From NCBI GenBank assembly GCA_021232515.1, contig JAJPOQ010000173.1:1-50560 (forward strand): a stretch of 50,560 nt of DNA, given 5' to 3'. This document shows positions 19,093 through 27,787 of this stretch, piece after piece. Made by a program: the position numbers and the translations under genes. Numbering within the stretch: position 1 is the stretch's first letter; every line of letters starts with the position of its first letter. Below the pieces are notes generated by a model, which saw only the letters and a program-made list of their open reading frames with translations, did not search any database and was not told the DNA's origin. The DNA is from Lentisphaeraceae bacterium. GTDB lineage: Bacteria; Verrucomicrobiota; Lentisphaeria; Lentisphaerales; Lentisphaeraceae.

Positions 19093-20796
19093 TTAAGAAT
19101 CAGTTTTTTCGTCAGCAACTTCAGGAACATCTAATCCCTCTAGTGCTGAATCAAAAATATCACCGATACCGCCGAAACCACCTTCACTTGCTGGAGCAGC
19201 TGTGAAGTTAGACGCTTGACTTGATCTCATGCTTAGAGCGATACGTCTTTCATCGTCATCAATTTTGATAACTTTAGCTTCTATATCATCACCAAGATTA
19301 AGAACATCTTTTACACGGTTAACTTTCTTATCACTCAATTGAGTAATATGAACTAGACCGTCGATACCATTCATAAGTTCAACGAAAGCACCGTAAGAAG
19401 TAATCTTAGTTACTTTACCTTTAACCATGTCGTTGATTTTGAATAGCTCACCAATCTTCTCCCATGGATCTTCGCTCAATTGCTTGATACCAAGAGAAAT
19501 TCTTTGTTGCTCTGGATTGATCTCAAGAACTACAGCTTCAACTTCGTCGCCTTTCTTAAGAACTTCAGCTGGGTTGTTGATCTTGCGAGTCCAAGACATG
19601 TCTGATACGTGAATCATACCGTCGATATCGTCCTGAATTTCAACAAATGCGCCATAAGATGTAAGGTTACGAACTTTACCTTTAACAGTAGAGTTAACAG
19701 GGTATCTCTTAGCGATAACTTCCCAAGGGTTGTCAGTAGTTTGACGTAGACCTAAAGAGATCTTCTTAGTTTCAGACTGAATATCAAGGATAACAGCTTC
19801 AACTTCTTCACCAACCATAAGTACATCGCTTGCACGAGTAATACGCTTAGTCCACGACATTTCAGAAACGTGGATAAGACCTTCGATACCTTCTTCGATT
19901 TCGATGAATGCGCCATAAGGCATGATGTTTACGACTTTACCTTTAATCAGGCTACTAACAGGAAATCTTTCGCCAATTTTTTCCCATGGATCTTTGCTTT
20001 TCTGCTTAAGACCAAGAGAAACACGACGTTTTTCTGTGTCGATGTCTAGGATCATAACTTCAGTTTCATCACCGATTGCAAGCATCTCAGATGGGTGAGA
20101 AATTCTACCCCAGCTCATATCAGTAATGTGAAGTAGACCGTCCATACCATTTAGGTCGATGAACGCACCGAAGTCAGTGATATTCTTAACAACACCCTTA
20201 CGGATGTCACCGATACCGATAACTTTAAGAAGAGCTTCTTTCTGCTCTTCACGAGCTTCTTCTAGTAGCTCACGACGTGAAAGAATGATATTCTTTCTGT
20301 CAACATTGATTTTTAGAATTTTGAATTCGAACTCTTTATTTAAGAAATCATCAAGATTTCTAACTGGGCCGATATCAACGTGAGAACCTGGTAGGAAACC
20401 ATCAACACCAATGTCGATAATTAAACCACCTTTAACTCTGTACTTAACAAGACCTTTAACGATGTCACCTTCTTCTCTTTCTTTAAGAAGGATATCCCAA
20501 GACTTCTGTAGTTCAGCTTTCTGAACAGAGATCTCTGGCATATTGTTTTCATCTTCGATTGTCTCAAGAAAAACATCAACAGTATCTTTTTCTTTAAGAC
20601 CTTCCCAGTCTTTAAACTCGTCTTTGCTTACAAAACCTTCAGCTTTGTAACCGATGTCAATTAATGCGCCGTTATCTTTCTTTTCTACAACGACACCACT
20701 GATGAGTTTACCCTCAACGTAGTTTTTAGTACTTGAATCGACTTCCCCAAGCAGGTCGTCCATACTTGGCATGTCTTCGAGGTTTACGAATTCCAT
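19093..20796 (-). CDS. rpsA: 30S ribosomal protein S1, six S1 domains
   Basis: A 567-residue S1 with six OB-fold S1 repeats at about residues 27-95, 110-175, 192-260, 277-347, 364-434 and 450-520. The last four carry the RNA-binding signature, for example DFGAFIDL, PYGAFIEI, SYGAFVEI and SYGAFVEL, each followed by G(I/M)(D/E)GL(I/V)H. The two N-terminal domains are more divergent and would be the ribosome-binding ones. An acidic tail follows. S1 recruits mRNAs with weak Shine-Dalgarno sites. The rpsA start itself has no clear Shine-Dalgarno and an A/U-rich leader (AAGTGAAAAATAT), as expected if S1 regulates its own translation. Confidence 0.95.
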   Translation of the reverse strand: MEFVNLEDMPSMDDLLGEVDSSTKNYVEGKLISGVVVEKKDNGALIDIGYKAEGFVSKDEFKDWEGLKEKDTVDVFLETIEDENNMPEISVQKAELQKSWDILLKEREEGDIVKGLVKYRVKGGLIIDIGVDGFLPGSHVDIGPVRNLDDFLNKEFEFKILKINVDRKNIILSRRELLEEAREEQKEALLKVIGIGDIRKGVVKNITDFGAFIDLNGMDGLLHITDMSWGRISHPSEMLAIGDETEVMILDIDTEKRRVSLGLKQKSKDPWEKIGERFPVSSLIKGKVVNIMPYGAFIEIEEGIEGLIHVSEMSWTKRITRASDVLMVGEEVEAVILDIQSETKKISLGLRQTTDNPWEVIAKRYPVNSTVKGKVRNLTSYGAFVEIQDDIDGMIHVSDMSWTRKINNPAEVLKKGDEVEAVVLEINPEQQRISLGIKQLSEDPWEKIGELFKINDMVKGKVTKITSYGAFVELMNGIDGLVHITQLSDKKVNRVKDVLNLGDDIEAKVIKIDDDERRIALSMRSSQASNFTAAPASEGGFGGIGDIFDSALEGLDVPEVADEKTDS

Positions 20797-21073
20797 ATAT
20801 TTTTCACTTTATAAACTGTAAGCTACTCACTAACAGTTATTGTTTTGGTTATTAGTTATTGTTAAACTCTTTTTAGCAATTTTTGAGAAGAACTTAGTCT
20901 CACCCAAAATTACAAAAAAGGCCGATATCATTAACATACAATTTCAGGAAGTCAACTCTTTGGCTTAACTATTTAATAATTAGTTATTTTTAACATATTC
21001 AACAAATATGTCTATTTGATATTCAATCGCCGAAAGGTAACTTAGCTTAAACACGAATTTATGGAGCTTATAA
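20797..21073. other. Divergent intergenic region between rpsA and the rhamnosidase gene
   Basis: These 277 bases separate two divergent genes. They are very AT-rich and hold a candidate rpsA promoter (20928-20955), leaving an rpsA leader of about 125 bases. On the plus strand TTGATA (about 21016) followed by TAACTT after 16 bp could be a weak promoter for the rhamnosidase gene. A GGAG site at 21063-21066 serves its start codon. No other gene is seen. Confidence 0.45.
20928..20955 (-). promoter_or_regulatory. Candidate rpsA promoter with extended -10
   Basis: On the minus strand TTGACT (20950-20955) is separated by 16 bp from TAATGA (20928-20933), which is preceded by TGT, an extended -10 pattern. 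It lies about 130 bases before rpsA. The -10 box itself is imperfect, so the call is moderate. Confidence 0.4.
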
Positions 21074-23935
21074 ATGTCTGAGATCACTCTACCCGATGGC
21101 TTGTTCGGCAATTGGATTTGGTCAGAACCTTCTATTCTACCCTATCGGGACTCACATGTTTTTTTCCGTCGCGAATTCTCATTGAATGAGGCTCCTGGAT
21201 TAGCAGAAATGTGGATTAGCTGCCACTCTCATTTTAATATATACATAAATGAGCAACATCTATCTTTTGGACCTAGCCCTTCAATCAAGTCTTATACTTA
21301 TGTCCAATACTTTAACATCACGCACTTACTTCAGACCGGTAAAAACTTAATTAGCATTCAGTGCAACAACCCTCGCATATCTAGATTCAGTAATACAAAA
21401 CATGATGATGGATTATGGGCTCAAGTCAACATTGACGATACTACAGAGTTTGCTACTGATGATAGTTGGAAGGTTTCTTCTGCAAACCATATGCTTCCAA
21501 ACCAATTCCGTATCTCTTCAGCTCACGGCTTTGTCGAAACTCAAGATCTTCGCAAATACAATACTAAATGGAACACCCTCACTGACTCATCAGAATCACA
21601 CGACTTACAGATAACGAATAGCAATACCTGGGCTGAGCCTTTTATTCTTAAAGGTATAGATCCGTCTGAGCTTCTTCCTCTAAATCTACCTGAATTCACC
21701 AGCTCGGAATTAATCTACAAACATATATCTGCTCGTGGCCAAGCAATACCTCGTTCTGCCAGCATCAGCGTTGAATTCAATCAAATCATTACTGAGCCCG
21801 GAACATATGTAGCTCACAGCTATTTTTTCAGTGAGGAAGCTTTCCAAGAAGAACTCTTTATTCACTCAGATGACTCTTACAAAATCTTCATAAATGGTCA
21901 GCCGACAAATTCACAAGGTGACAAACGCTCACTGAATGGTGCAGACCCTGATTGGCTTAAGCCCATGACTTGTCTTGAAGGCAATGAATCTAACTCTCAT
22001 TGCTCTGCGGTCATCAATGAAGGTTGGAATGATATAATCATTATATATTATGGCGACCACAACTCCGCCGGCATTACCGTCAACTTTAACAGTTTCCCTG
22101 CGAGTGCTATGCATATGGTTCAAGAACCAGCAGAAGAACCTACACTTGGATGGAAACTTGCTGGTCCATTGAAAATCCCTTTTTCGCACATTTCTGGCAT
22201 GCTCAACTTCGACCAAATGGAACAAGTTGCATACCACAACCTTAGACCTTGTGATGCTTCTGCATACTTAATGAGCTTAGACTTCTCCCCATCAAGCACT
22301 GAAGAAACTCCAGTTGGATTCCTTGAACTCGAATCTTCTGAGTATGTCATCCTTGATTTAGGAAAGTGTGTTACTGGTACACCTCTACTAACTATAGCCG
22401 GCACTTCTGGAGATATAGTAGATGTAGTCTACGCTGAACTTTCTATCGACGGTAAAGTCCTTCCTCTTCACAGCAATCATGGAAGACAAACTGACACAAT
22501 CATACTTTCAGACGATGAACTTGTTTGGTCTAGCCAAAACCCAAGAGCATTCAGATACCTCTGCATACATATTCGCGACTCTAAAGAAAGTTGCTTCATC
22601 AAAGATCCTGCAGTCAGAATAATCGGCGTTGAAGATGACCTAAAAGGTAAATTTCAATGTAACGACGAAACTGTAAACAGTATTTTCCAAGTAGGCGTAC
22701 AAACTCTCGAGAGTTGCTCACAATATAACTTTGTTGATAGCCCTGCTGGCGATAACTGTCAATATATCGCAGATGCAGCAATTCAAGGCATCACCAGTTT
22801 ACAGACGCTTGGTACACCTCAACTCTCTCGCAAAGCTCTTATCGAGTTCGCTCAGCAACAGTTTGAAACTGGCGAAATGCCAGGAGCTTGCCCAAGTGAT
22901 ATATACTTTAATATACCAGACTACCCTCTACACTGGGTAAAGTGGCTACAAAAACACATCTTATATACAGATGATAGAGAGCTTATGGAAGAGTGCCTTC
23001 CTGCGCTTGGTCACTTAATGGATTACTATAACAGTCTTGCACTTCCTGACTTTGACGTTCTTGGCGGTAACCTTGGAGAGCTTTGTTTCCTTGACCATGA
23101 AGACATCGATCGACGAGGCATAGTTACTGGCTTAAATGCACTTTACTGCCGTGCACTACACTCTGCAGCGTGGATTTTTGACTATGCCGACATCCCAGAA
23201 TCCGCCACAACTGTTAGAGCTAGGGCAAAGCATGTTGCAAAAACTATGCGCGACCTTTGCTGGGATGAAGAGAGAGGACTATTTGCTGACTGCTATGTAA
23301 ATGGACAAAAGTCTGATTCATACGGCCTTCACTCAAACATTCTTGCTATGTACGGTTCTTTACCTACATCACAGGACTATAATAGAATTTTTGAAAACCT
23401 CTTCCTTGAAGAGTCTCCATACTTCAAGCTCCCAACAACAAATCTACTCAACCCATTCTTTAACTACTTTGTTCTTGAAACCGCTTTCGGCCTAAACAAA
23501 AGAGAATGGGCTATAGACTTCATTCGTTGGTATTGGGGTGGCATGGCTCAAGCCGGAGCTTCTACTTGGTGGGAATTCTACAATCCGACATTAAATACAT
23601 CACCAACTCTTAGCTCAAGCTTATGTCATGGCTATGGCGTTGCACCTAACATCTATGTATTTACAGATATTGCCGGCATACGCCCTGCTGCTCCTGGTTA
23701 CAAACAAGTTTACTTCAATCCTCTTCCTGGTCCTATCGATTGGGTTAAGTCAAAGATACCAACTCCACATGGTTATATCTCGGTAGATTGGATAACAAAC
23801 AGAGAAGGTGGTCTAGATATAGAAATAAAGGCCAACTATGAAGTCGATGTTATTTCTCAAATACCAGCTGATTTAGTAGCTATTTCGACGGTTCACGTGA
23901 GCGAAGAAGTTAACATAATTAGTGACTTGGAATAG
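21074..23935 (+). CDS. GH78-family alpha-L-rhamnosidase-like protein, non-canonical active-site motif
   Basis: A 953-residue protein without signal peptide, so probably cytoplasmic. The N-terminal part (about 10-150) looks like a jelly-roll with FFRREFSL and WISCHSHFNIYINE; beta domains follow; from about 540 to 860 is an (alpha/alpha)6-barrel region, and a C-terminal beta domain ends the protein. The late motif ASTWWEF (Glu834) followed by SLCHGYGVAP and GIRPAAPGYK is typical of GH78. The usual catalytic motif DCPxRDER is replaced by DSPAGDNC at residues 555-562, so the general-acid Glu position is Asn561. GH78 enzymes remove terminal rhamnose from glycans and glycosides. Activity on rhamnose is therefore uncertain. 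It is monocistronic, divergent from rpsA. A GGAG site fixes the start. Confidence 0.8.
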   Translation: MSEITLPDGLFGNWIWSEPSILPYRDSHVFFRREFSLNEAPGLAEMWISCHSHFNIYINEQHLSFGPSPSIKSYTYVQYFNITHLLQTGKNLISIQCNNPRISRFSNTKHDDGLWAQVNIDDTTEFATDDSWKVSSANHMLPNQFRISSAHGFVETQDLRKYNTKWNTLTDSSESHDLQITNSNTWAEPFILKGIDPSELLPLNLPEFTSSELIYKHISARGQAIPRSASISVEFNQIITEPGTYVAHSYFFSEEAFQEELFIHSDDSYKIFINGQPTNSQGDKRSLNGADPDWLKPMTCLEGNESNSHCSAVINEGWNDIIIIYYGDHNSAGITVNFNSFPASAMHMVQEPAEEPTLGWKLAGPLKIPFSHISGMLNFDQMEQVAYHNLRPCDASAYLMSLDFSPSSTEETPVGFLELESSEYVILDLGKCVTGTPLLTIAGTSGDIVDVVYAELSIDGKVLPLHSNHGRQTDTIILSDDELVWSSQNPRAFRYLCIHIRDSKESCFIKDPAVRIIGVEDDLKGKFQCNDETVNSIFQVGVQTLESCSQYNFVDSPAGDNCQYIADAAIQGITSLQTLGTPQLSRKALIEFAQQQFETGEMPGACPSDIYFNIPDYPLHWVKWLQKHILYTDDRELMEECLPALGHLMDYYNSLALPDFDVLGGNLGELCFLDHEDIDRRGIVTGLNALYCRALHSAAWIFDYADIPESATTVRARAKHVAKTMRDLCWDEERGLFADCYVNGQKSDSYGLHSNILAMYGSLPTSQDYNRIFENLFLEESPYFKLPTTNLLNPFFNYFVLETAFGLNKREWAIDFIRWYWGGMAQAGASTWWEFYNPTLNTSPTLSSSLCHGYGVAPNIYVFTDIAGIRPAAPGYKQVYFNPLPGPIDWVKSKIPTPHGYISVDWITNREGGLDIEIKANYEVDVISQIPADLVAISTVHVSEEVNIISDLE

Positions 23936-23950
23936 ATTTCAAATCTTCAC

Positions 23951-23978
23951 TTGCAAGTAGTGTTTCTTCTGTTATATT
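23951..23978 (+). promoter_or_regulatory. Promoter of rplU, extended -10
   Basis: TTGCAA (23951-23956) is followed after 16 bp by TATATT (23973-23978), which is preceded by TGT, an extended -10. It lies about 58 bases before the rplU ATG. It is the best promoter for this single-gene unit. Confidence 0.6.
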
Positions 23979-24036
23979 CCTTCCCTCTCAGAGTAAACAC
24001 TGATTAAATTTCAGCAATTTTTTAAGGATTTATAAA

Positions 24037-24345
24037 ATGTACGCAGTTATTGAGACAGGCGGAAAACAATATAAAGTTCAGGAAGGCGATGTTATCCAAG
24101 TCGAGCGCCTGAAAGGTGAAACTGGCAGTACTTCTACTTTTGATAAAGTTCTTGCTGTTGGTGGTGATGATCCTAAGTTTGGTGCTCCTTTCATCGAAGG
24201 TGCTAACGTTGCTTACGAACTAGTAGGTGAGTCTAAAGCCAAAAAGATCATCGTCTTCAAAATGAAAAGACGTAAAAGCTACAGAAGAAAGCAAGGCCAC
24301 AGACAAATTTACAGTACTGTAAAGATCACTGGCATCAAAGCTTAA
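24037..24345 (+). CDS. rplU: 50S ribosomal protein L21
   Basis: A 102-residue L21 starting MYAVIETGGKQYKVQEGD, with the conserved KMKRRKSYRRKQGHRQ region near the C-terminus that binds 23S rRNA. AAGGATTTATAAA precedes the ATG. In most bacteria rpmA (L27) and often obg follow directly. Here a strong terminator follows 22 bases later, then an unrelated convergent gene, so rplU is a monocistronic unit with its own promoter and terminator. Confidence 0.97.
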   Translation: MYAVIETGGKQYKVQEGDVIQVERLKGETGSTSTFDKVLAVGGDDPKFGAPFIEGANVAYELVGESKAKKIIVFKMKRRKSYRRKQGHRQIYSTVKITGIKA

Positions 24346-24367
24346 GCTTTACTGATACCTTTTTTAT

Positions 24368-24396
24368 GCCGCCTTATTGTTAGGCGGCTTTTTTTT
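24368..24396 (+). terminator. Rho-independent terminator of rplU
   Basis: GCCGCCT (24368-24374) pairs with AGGCGGC (24382-24388) around a 7-base loop, followed by eight T residues. No T-tract follows on the minus strand, so it acts only for rplU. Confidence 0.92.
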
Positions 24397-24409
24397 GCCC
24401 GGATTATAT

Positions 24410-25237
24410 CTACTCACTCAAGTTCACAGACGAAATCTTTGAATAGTATGACAAGCCAGCGACTGACTTAACCTCTAAGGATTGTCGACTAACATCCTCA
24501 AAAACTTGTTTCAATGTGTTACCCTTGCTCCGCAACAATCCATCAAGTAACAATGCGCCTAATAACGAATACGACTTTGAATCATTTTCATAAACGTATT
24601 TTTGAAAATGCCTAAGACGGTGAAACTTTGAATTTAAAGTCGGCTTATCTCCTTTCAACCTTACCTCATAAGCCAACTCATTTTTCTGAGAGCCTAAAAA
24701 CAACGACACGTTTTTAGACTTAACTTGTTCACTCAGCAGTCCGGCATAACAAGTATCGAAGATGACCAACACTTTATATTGAGCCTCATTCAAGACTGCA
24801 GATAGAAGCTTAAGCGAAACTTTCCTGCCATTCTCCAAAACCACATAACCATCTGAGGTAACATGACTAGAGAAATAAAGGACCAAATTCTTACCTCTGT
24901 AGCTTTTCAGATAGTGAATCAATTCATTCCAGCGGCCGCCAAAAAGTCTTGTGGTATTTTCTTTCTTTAATGAAAAGTAACTATGACAATAGTTTTCAAA
25001 ACTCAACTGAGAGTTTCTCCAGGAGTCTAAGTCATTCCAAGGAGAAGAGTAGTTCATATTGCCATATAAGAGTAAATCGGTTTCTTTGAAGTCAATTCTG
25101 TTAGGACCTTCCCTCAAGTCTCCATCTAGAACTTTTAACTCATGCAACTCTAGTTCTGACAAAGAACTGCAACCGCTACACAAGATAAGCGCGAATAAAA
25201 TCAGGAACGCAAAATTTAAACAAGTCTTTATAATCAT
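24410..25237 (-). CDS. Caspase-like (clan CD) cysteine peptidase, predicted lipoprotein
   Basis: A 275-residue protein. It has an N-terminal hydrophobic segment (residues 7-20) ending LILCSGCSS, a plausible lipobox with Cys23 as the lipid-bearing residue. The core resembles the caspase/metacaspase p20 fold: a beta strand LVLYFSSH with His125, then a strand VLVIFDTCYAG with Cys163, which together form the expected His/Cys dyad (usual motifs YxSGHG and DxCxSG/AG). The glycines after His125 are missing (Val126, Thr127). No additional C-terminal domain is recognised. The target protein and role are unknown. It is a single gene, convergent with rplU and divergent from the pilT-like gene. The fold assignment is by motif only. 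Confidence 0.62.
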   Translation of the reverse strand: MIIKTCLNFAFLILFALILCSGCSSLSELELHELKVLDGDLREGPNRIDFKETDLLLYGNMNYSSPWNDLDSWRNSQLSFENYCHSYFSLKKENTTRLFGGRWNELIHYLKSYRGKNLVLYFSSHVTSDGYVVLENGRKVSLKLLSAVLNEAQYKVLVIFDTCYAGLLSEQVKSKNVSLFLGSQKNELAYEVRLKGDKPTLNSKFHRLRHFQKYVYENDSKSYSLLGALLLDGLLRSKGNTLKQVFEDVSRQSLEVKSVAGLSYYSKISSVNLSE

Positions 25238-25269
25238 GAGAATACTTCCAAGAAATCATTTCCCTACTC

Positions 25270-25298
25270 TTGCACTATAGAGTTTAGAATCGGATAAT
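25270..25298 (+). promoter_or_regulatory. Candidate promoter of the pilT-like gene
   Basis: TTGCAC (25270-25275) is separated by 17 bp from GATAAT (25293-25298), about 42 bases before the ATG at 25340. The AGGAG site at 25330-25334 serves translation. Confidence 0.45.
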
Positions 25299-25339
25299 AA
25301 AACCTAAGAAAAATTCTCAGTAGAAAATTAGGAGTTTAC

Positions 25340-26443
25340 ATGGCCACAGTTACATCAAAGCTAAACTCAATCCTTGTTACCGGCGTACAGGAAGGGGCAT
25401 CAGATTGGCACATAAGAGAGGGCAGCACAGTCGTACTTCGCGTCGATGGCTCATTATTAGAAATTGAGGGCTTCATTCCAGACAGAGAGTTCCTCATGTC
25501 TGCTGTACGTGAGCTCACTACTGAAGGCATGATTGAAAAGTTTGAAGAAACAGGTGATGCTGACTTTGCTTTCGAAGAAGAAGGCGCAGGCCGTTTCAGA
25601 GCAAACCTACACAAACAAAGAGGCATGGTCGCCATGACTCTAAGGCACGTCAAAAGTAACGTTCCTCCTTTGGAGTCGCTTGGACTTCCTGCGATCATTC
25701 ACCAAATTGCCGAAATGGAGCGTGGTATCGTTCTAGTTACAGGCACTACTGGTTCTGGCAAATCAACTACGATGGCTTGTATGCTTGAGCATATGAACAA
25801 TCACAAGAACAGACACATCATCACTATCGAAGACCCTATTGAGTACGCGTTCTCTGACAAAAAATGTATCTTTGAACAACGCGAAGTTGGTATTGATGTT
25901 ATTACTTTCCAATCAGCACTATCTCATGCGCTTCGACAAGACCCTGACGTTATCGTCGTTGGTGAGATGCGTGACCGAGTAAGTTTAGAGTCTGCCATCG
26001 CAGCATCTGACACTGGTCACTTAGTTATGTCGACACTTCACACAGCTAATGCAGGTCAATCAATCAGTCGTATTTTGGATATGTACCCTCACGAAGAAAG
26101 AGATGCTATGCGTAAAGCACTTTCTGAGAATGTTAAAGCTATTGTCTGTCAAAGACTAGTTCCAAGAGCTTCTGGCAAAGGTGTCGTTCCTTGTAATGAG
26201 ATCATGCTCAATACATCTACGATCAAGAAACTAATTCTTGAAGACAAGATCCAAATGATTAGTAATGCAATTGCCGCTGGTAAAGAATTTGGTATGATGA
26301 CATTTGACCAAAGACTTCTCGAGCTGGTAAATGAAGGTACTATTACTGAAGAAGCTGCTCTAGAGAAATCTAACAACCCTGAGGCTCTTACTATGAACCT
26401 TAAAGGTATTTTCCTCGGCACCGACAACGGTATCATTGGATAA
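25340..26443 (+). CDS. pilT: PilT-family type IV pilus retraction ATPase
   Basis: A 367-residue secretion ATPase of PilT size. The N-terminal domain includes ASDWHIREGS, close to the PilT motif SDLHL. The Walker A motif GTTGSGKST is at residues 135-143 (Lys141), followed by the Asp box TIEDPIEYAF, the Walker B-like VIVVGEMRD and the His box STLHTANA. The family hexamer sits at the inner-membrane base of the pilus and powers twitching by depolymerising pilin. PilU or another paralogue is possible, as no pilus genes are nearby to decide. It is a single-gene unit, ended by a hairpin shared with folC. Confidence 0.88.
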   Translation: MATVTSKLNSILVTGVQEGASDWHIREGSTVVLRVDGSLLEIEGFIPDREFLMSAVRELTTEGMIEKFEETGDADFAFEEEGAGRFRANLHKQRGMVAMTLRHVKSNVPPLESLGLPAIIHQIAEMERGIVLVTGTTGSGKSTTMACMLEHMNNHKNRHIITIEDPIEYAFSDKKCIFEQREVGIDVITFQSALSHALRQDPDVIVVGEMRDRVSLESAIAASDTGHLVMSTLHTANAGQSISRILDMYPHEERDAMRKALSENVKAIVCQRLVPRASGKGVVPCNEIMLNTSTIKKLILEDKIQMISNAIAAGKEFGMMTFDQRLLELVNEGTITEEAALEKSNNPEALTMNLKGIFLGTDNGIIG

Positions 26444-26453
26444 TCACTCTTTC

Positions 26454-26479
26454 TTATTCGAGGCTTCGGCCTCGAATAA
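26454..26479. terminator. UUCG-capped hairpin between convergent pilT and folC
   Basis: TTATTCGAGGC (26454-26464) and GCCTCGAATAA (26469-26479) form a perfect 11-bp stem with a TTCG tetraloop, exactly filling the space between the two stop codons. There is no long T-tract outside the stem on either strand, but the arm ends are A/T-rich. It most likely terminates or stabilises both transcripts. Confidence 0.65.
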
Positions 26480-27787
26480 TTAAAGAGAGTCTATCTTCAA
26501 AGCTTCACCATCATTTAAAAACTCTAAGACTTCACCGATTAAGTACAAAGAACCAACAACGATATTTTTCTTCGCTTTATCTCTAGACTCAATACCCTCT
26601 TCCACACTGCCCTGCCCTCGAACTAAAGAACCGATACTCTCCGCATAGTCACTAAGATTTTCAGGTTTCGATGTTCTCACATTTTTCACCTCAGCCATCC
26701 AGAAGTCATCCGCTACTTCAGCAAAGATATCTAAAACTGACTGCCAATCTTTATCCTCTAAAATACCGCAAACGAAACTAAACTTATCATTTGGGTATAG
26801 ATCCTTAAGTGAGTCAACTAAAACTCTTGCAGCATGAGCATTATGAGCGCCATCAATTACTAGGTCATCTCGAACTTCAAAACGACCAGGCCAAATAGAC
26901 TGTTCCAACCCCTTTACCAAGAGCGTTATATCTAGAGATAACTTCTCAGAGATTAACTCTAGAGACTTAACGACAGGACCTAAGTTTTTCACTTGGAAAA
27001 GACCAAGCATTTTCAAAGCAAATTTATGATCAAAAGAATTCGAAGCATATGAAACATTTCTCACAGGAGAAGCACCAACATTTTCTAAACCTAAATCTGA
27101 GACAGAAAAATCTTTACCTAGTTGAAAAACATCCGAATTCAACTCTTGAGCTTTCTGAAGGAAAACTGCAAAAGAGTTAGTGCAAACTTCACCCAACACT
27201 ACAGGCACTTCAGATTTTATAATACCAGCCTTCTCCCCAGCCACCTCTTCTATAGTCTCGCCAAGATATTGCGTATGATCCAACCCGATATTCGTAATCA
27301 AAGAAACCAAAGGCTTCACGACATTTGTCGCGTCCAACCGTCCACCCATACCTGTTTCCCAAATAACAACGTCAACATCATTATCTTTAAAAATCAGTAA
27401 GGCAGCAGCAGTTAATACTTCAAAATAAGTTGGTTTTACTCCAGTCTCTTCAATTAACTTTTCTTCGACAGCCATGATTTGCCCAAGAGCATTCGCCACA
27501 TCTTGCTCGGTAACTTCTACCCCATTGATCCGCCAACGCTCCGTAAACCTATATAAAAATGGAGAAGAATAAAAACCCGTTTTAACTCCAGCACTCTTCA
27601 AACTAGCGGCCAACATAGAACAGGAAGAGCCCTTTCCATTTGTACCTGCGACATGAATAAACTTCAGAGAATCTTGAGGACTCCCCAACAAGTCACAGAG
27701 AACCTCCATATTTTTCAGGCCAAGCTTTATTCCAAAAACCAAAAGAGTGTCTAAATACTCATGAGCCTGCTTATAAGAAATTGACAT
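26480..27787 (-). CDS. folC: Folylpolyglutamate synthase / dihydrofolate synthase
   Basis: A 435-residue Mur-ligase-type enzyme. The P-loop HVAGTNGKGSSCSMLAASL lies near residues 45-63, followed by YSSPFLYRFTERWRING, the region VVIWETGMGGRLDATNVV and HTQYLGETIEEVAGEKAGIIK. The C-terminal ligase domain has WPGRFEVRDDLVIDGAHNAHA. These are standard FolC motifs. It adds glutamate to folates and, in bifunctional forms, makes dihydrofolate from dihydropteroate. The start follows the larB stop directly, so it is co-transcribed with larB. Confidence 0.93.
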   Translation of the reverse strand: MSISYKQAHEYLDTLLVFGIKLGLKNMEVLCDLLGSPQDSLKFIHVAGTNGKGSSCSMLAASLKSAGVKTGFYSSPFLYRFTERWRINGVEVTEQDVANALGQIMAVEEKLIEETGVKPTYFEVLTAAALLIFKDNDVDVVIWETGMGGRLDATNVVKPLVSLITNIGLDHTQYLGETIEEVAGEKAGIIKSEVPVVLGEVCTNSFAVFLQKAQELNSDVFQLGKDFSVSDLGLENVGASPVRNVSYASNSFDHKFALKMLGLFQVKNLGPVVKSLELISEKLSLDITLLVKGLEQSIWPGRFEVRDDLVIDGAHNAHAARVLVDSLKDLYPNDKFSFVCGILEDKDWQSVLDIFAEVADDFWMAEVKNVRTSKPENLSDYAESIGSLVRGQGSVEEGIESRDKAKKNIVVGSLYLIGEVLEFLNDGEALKIDSL

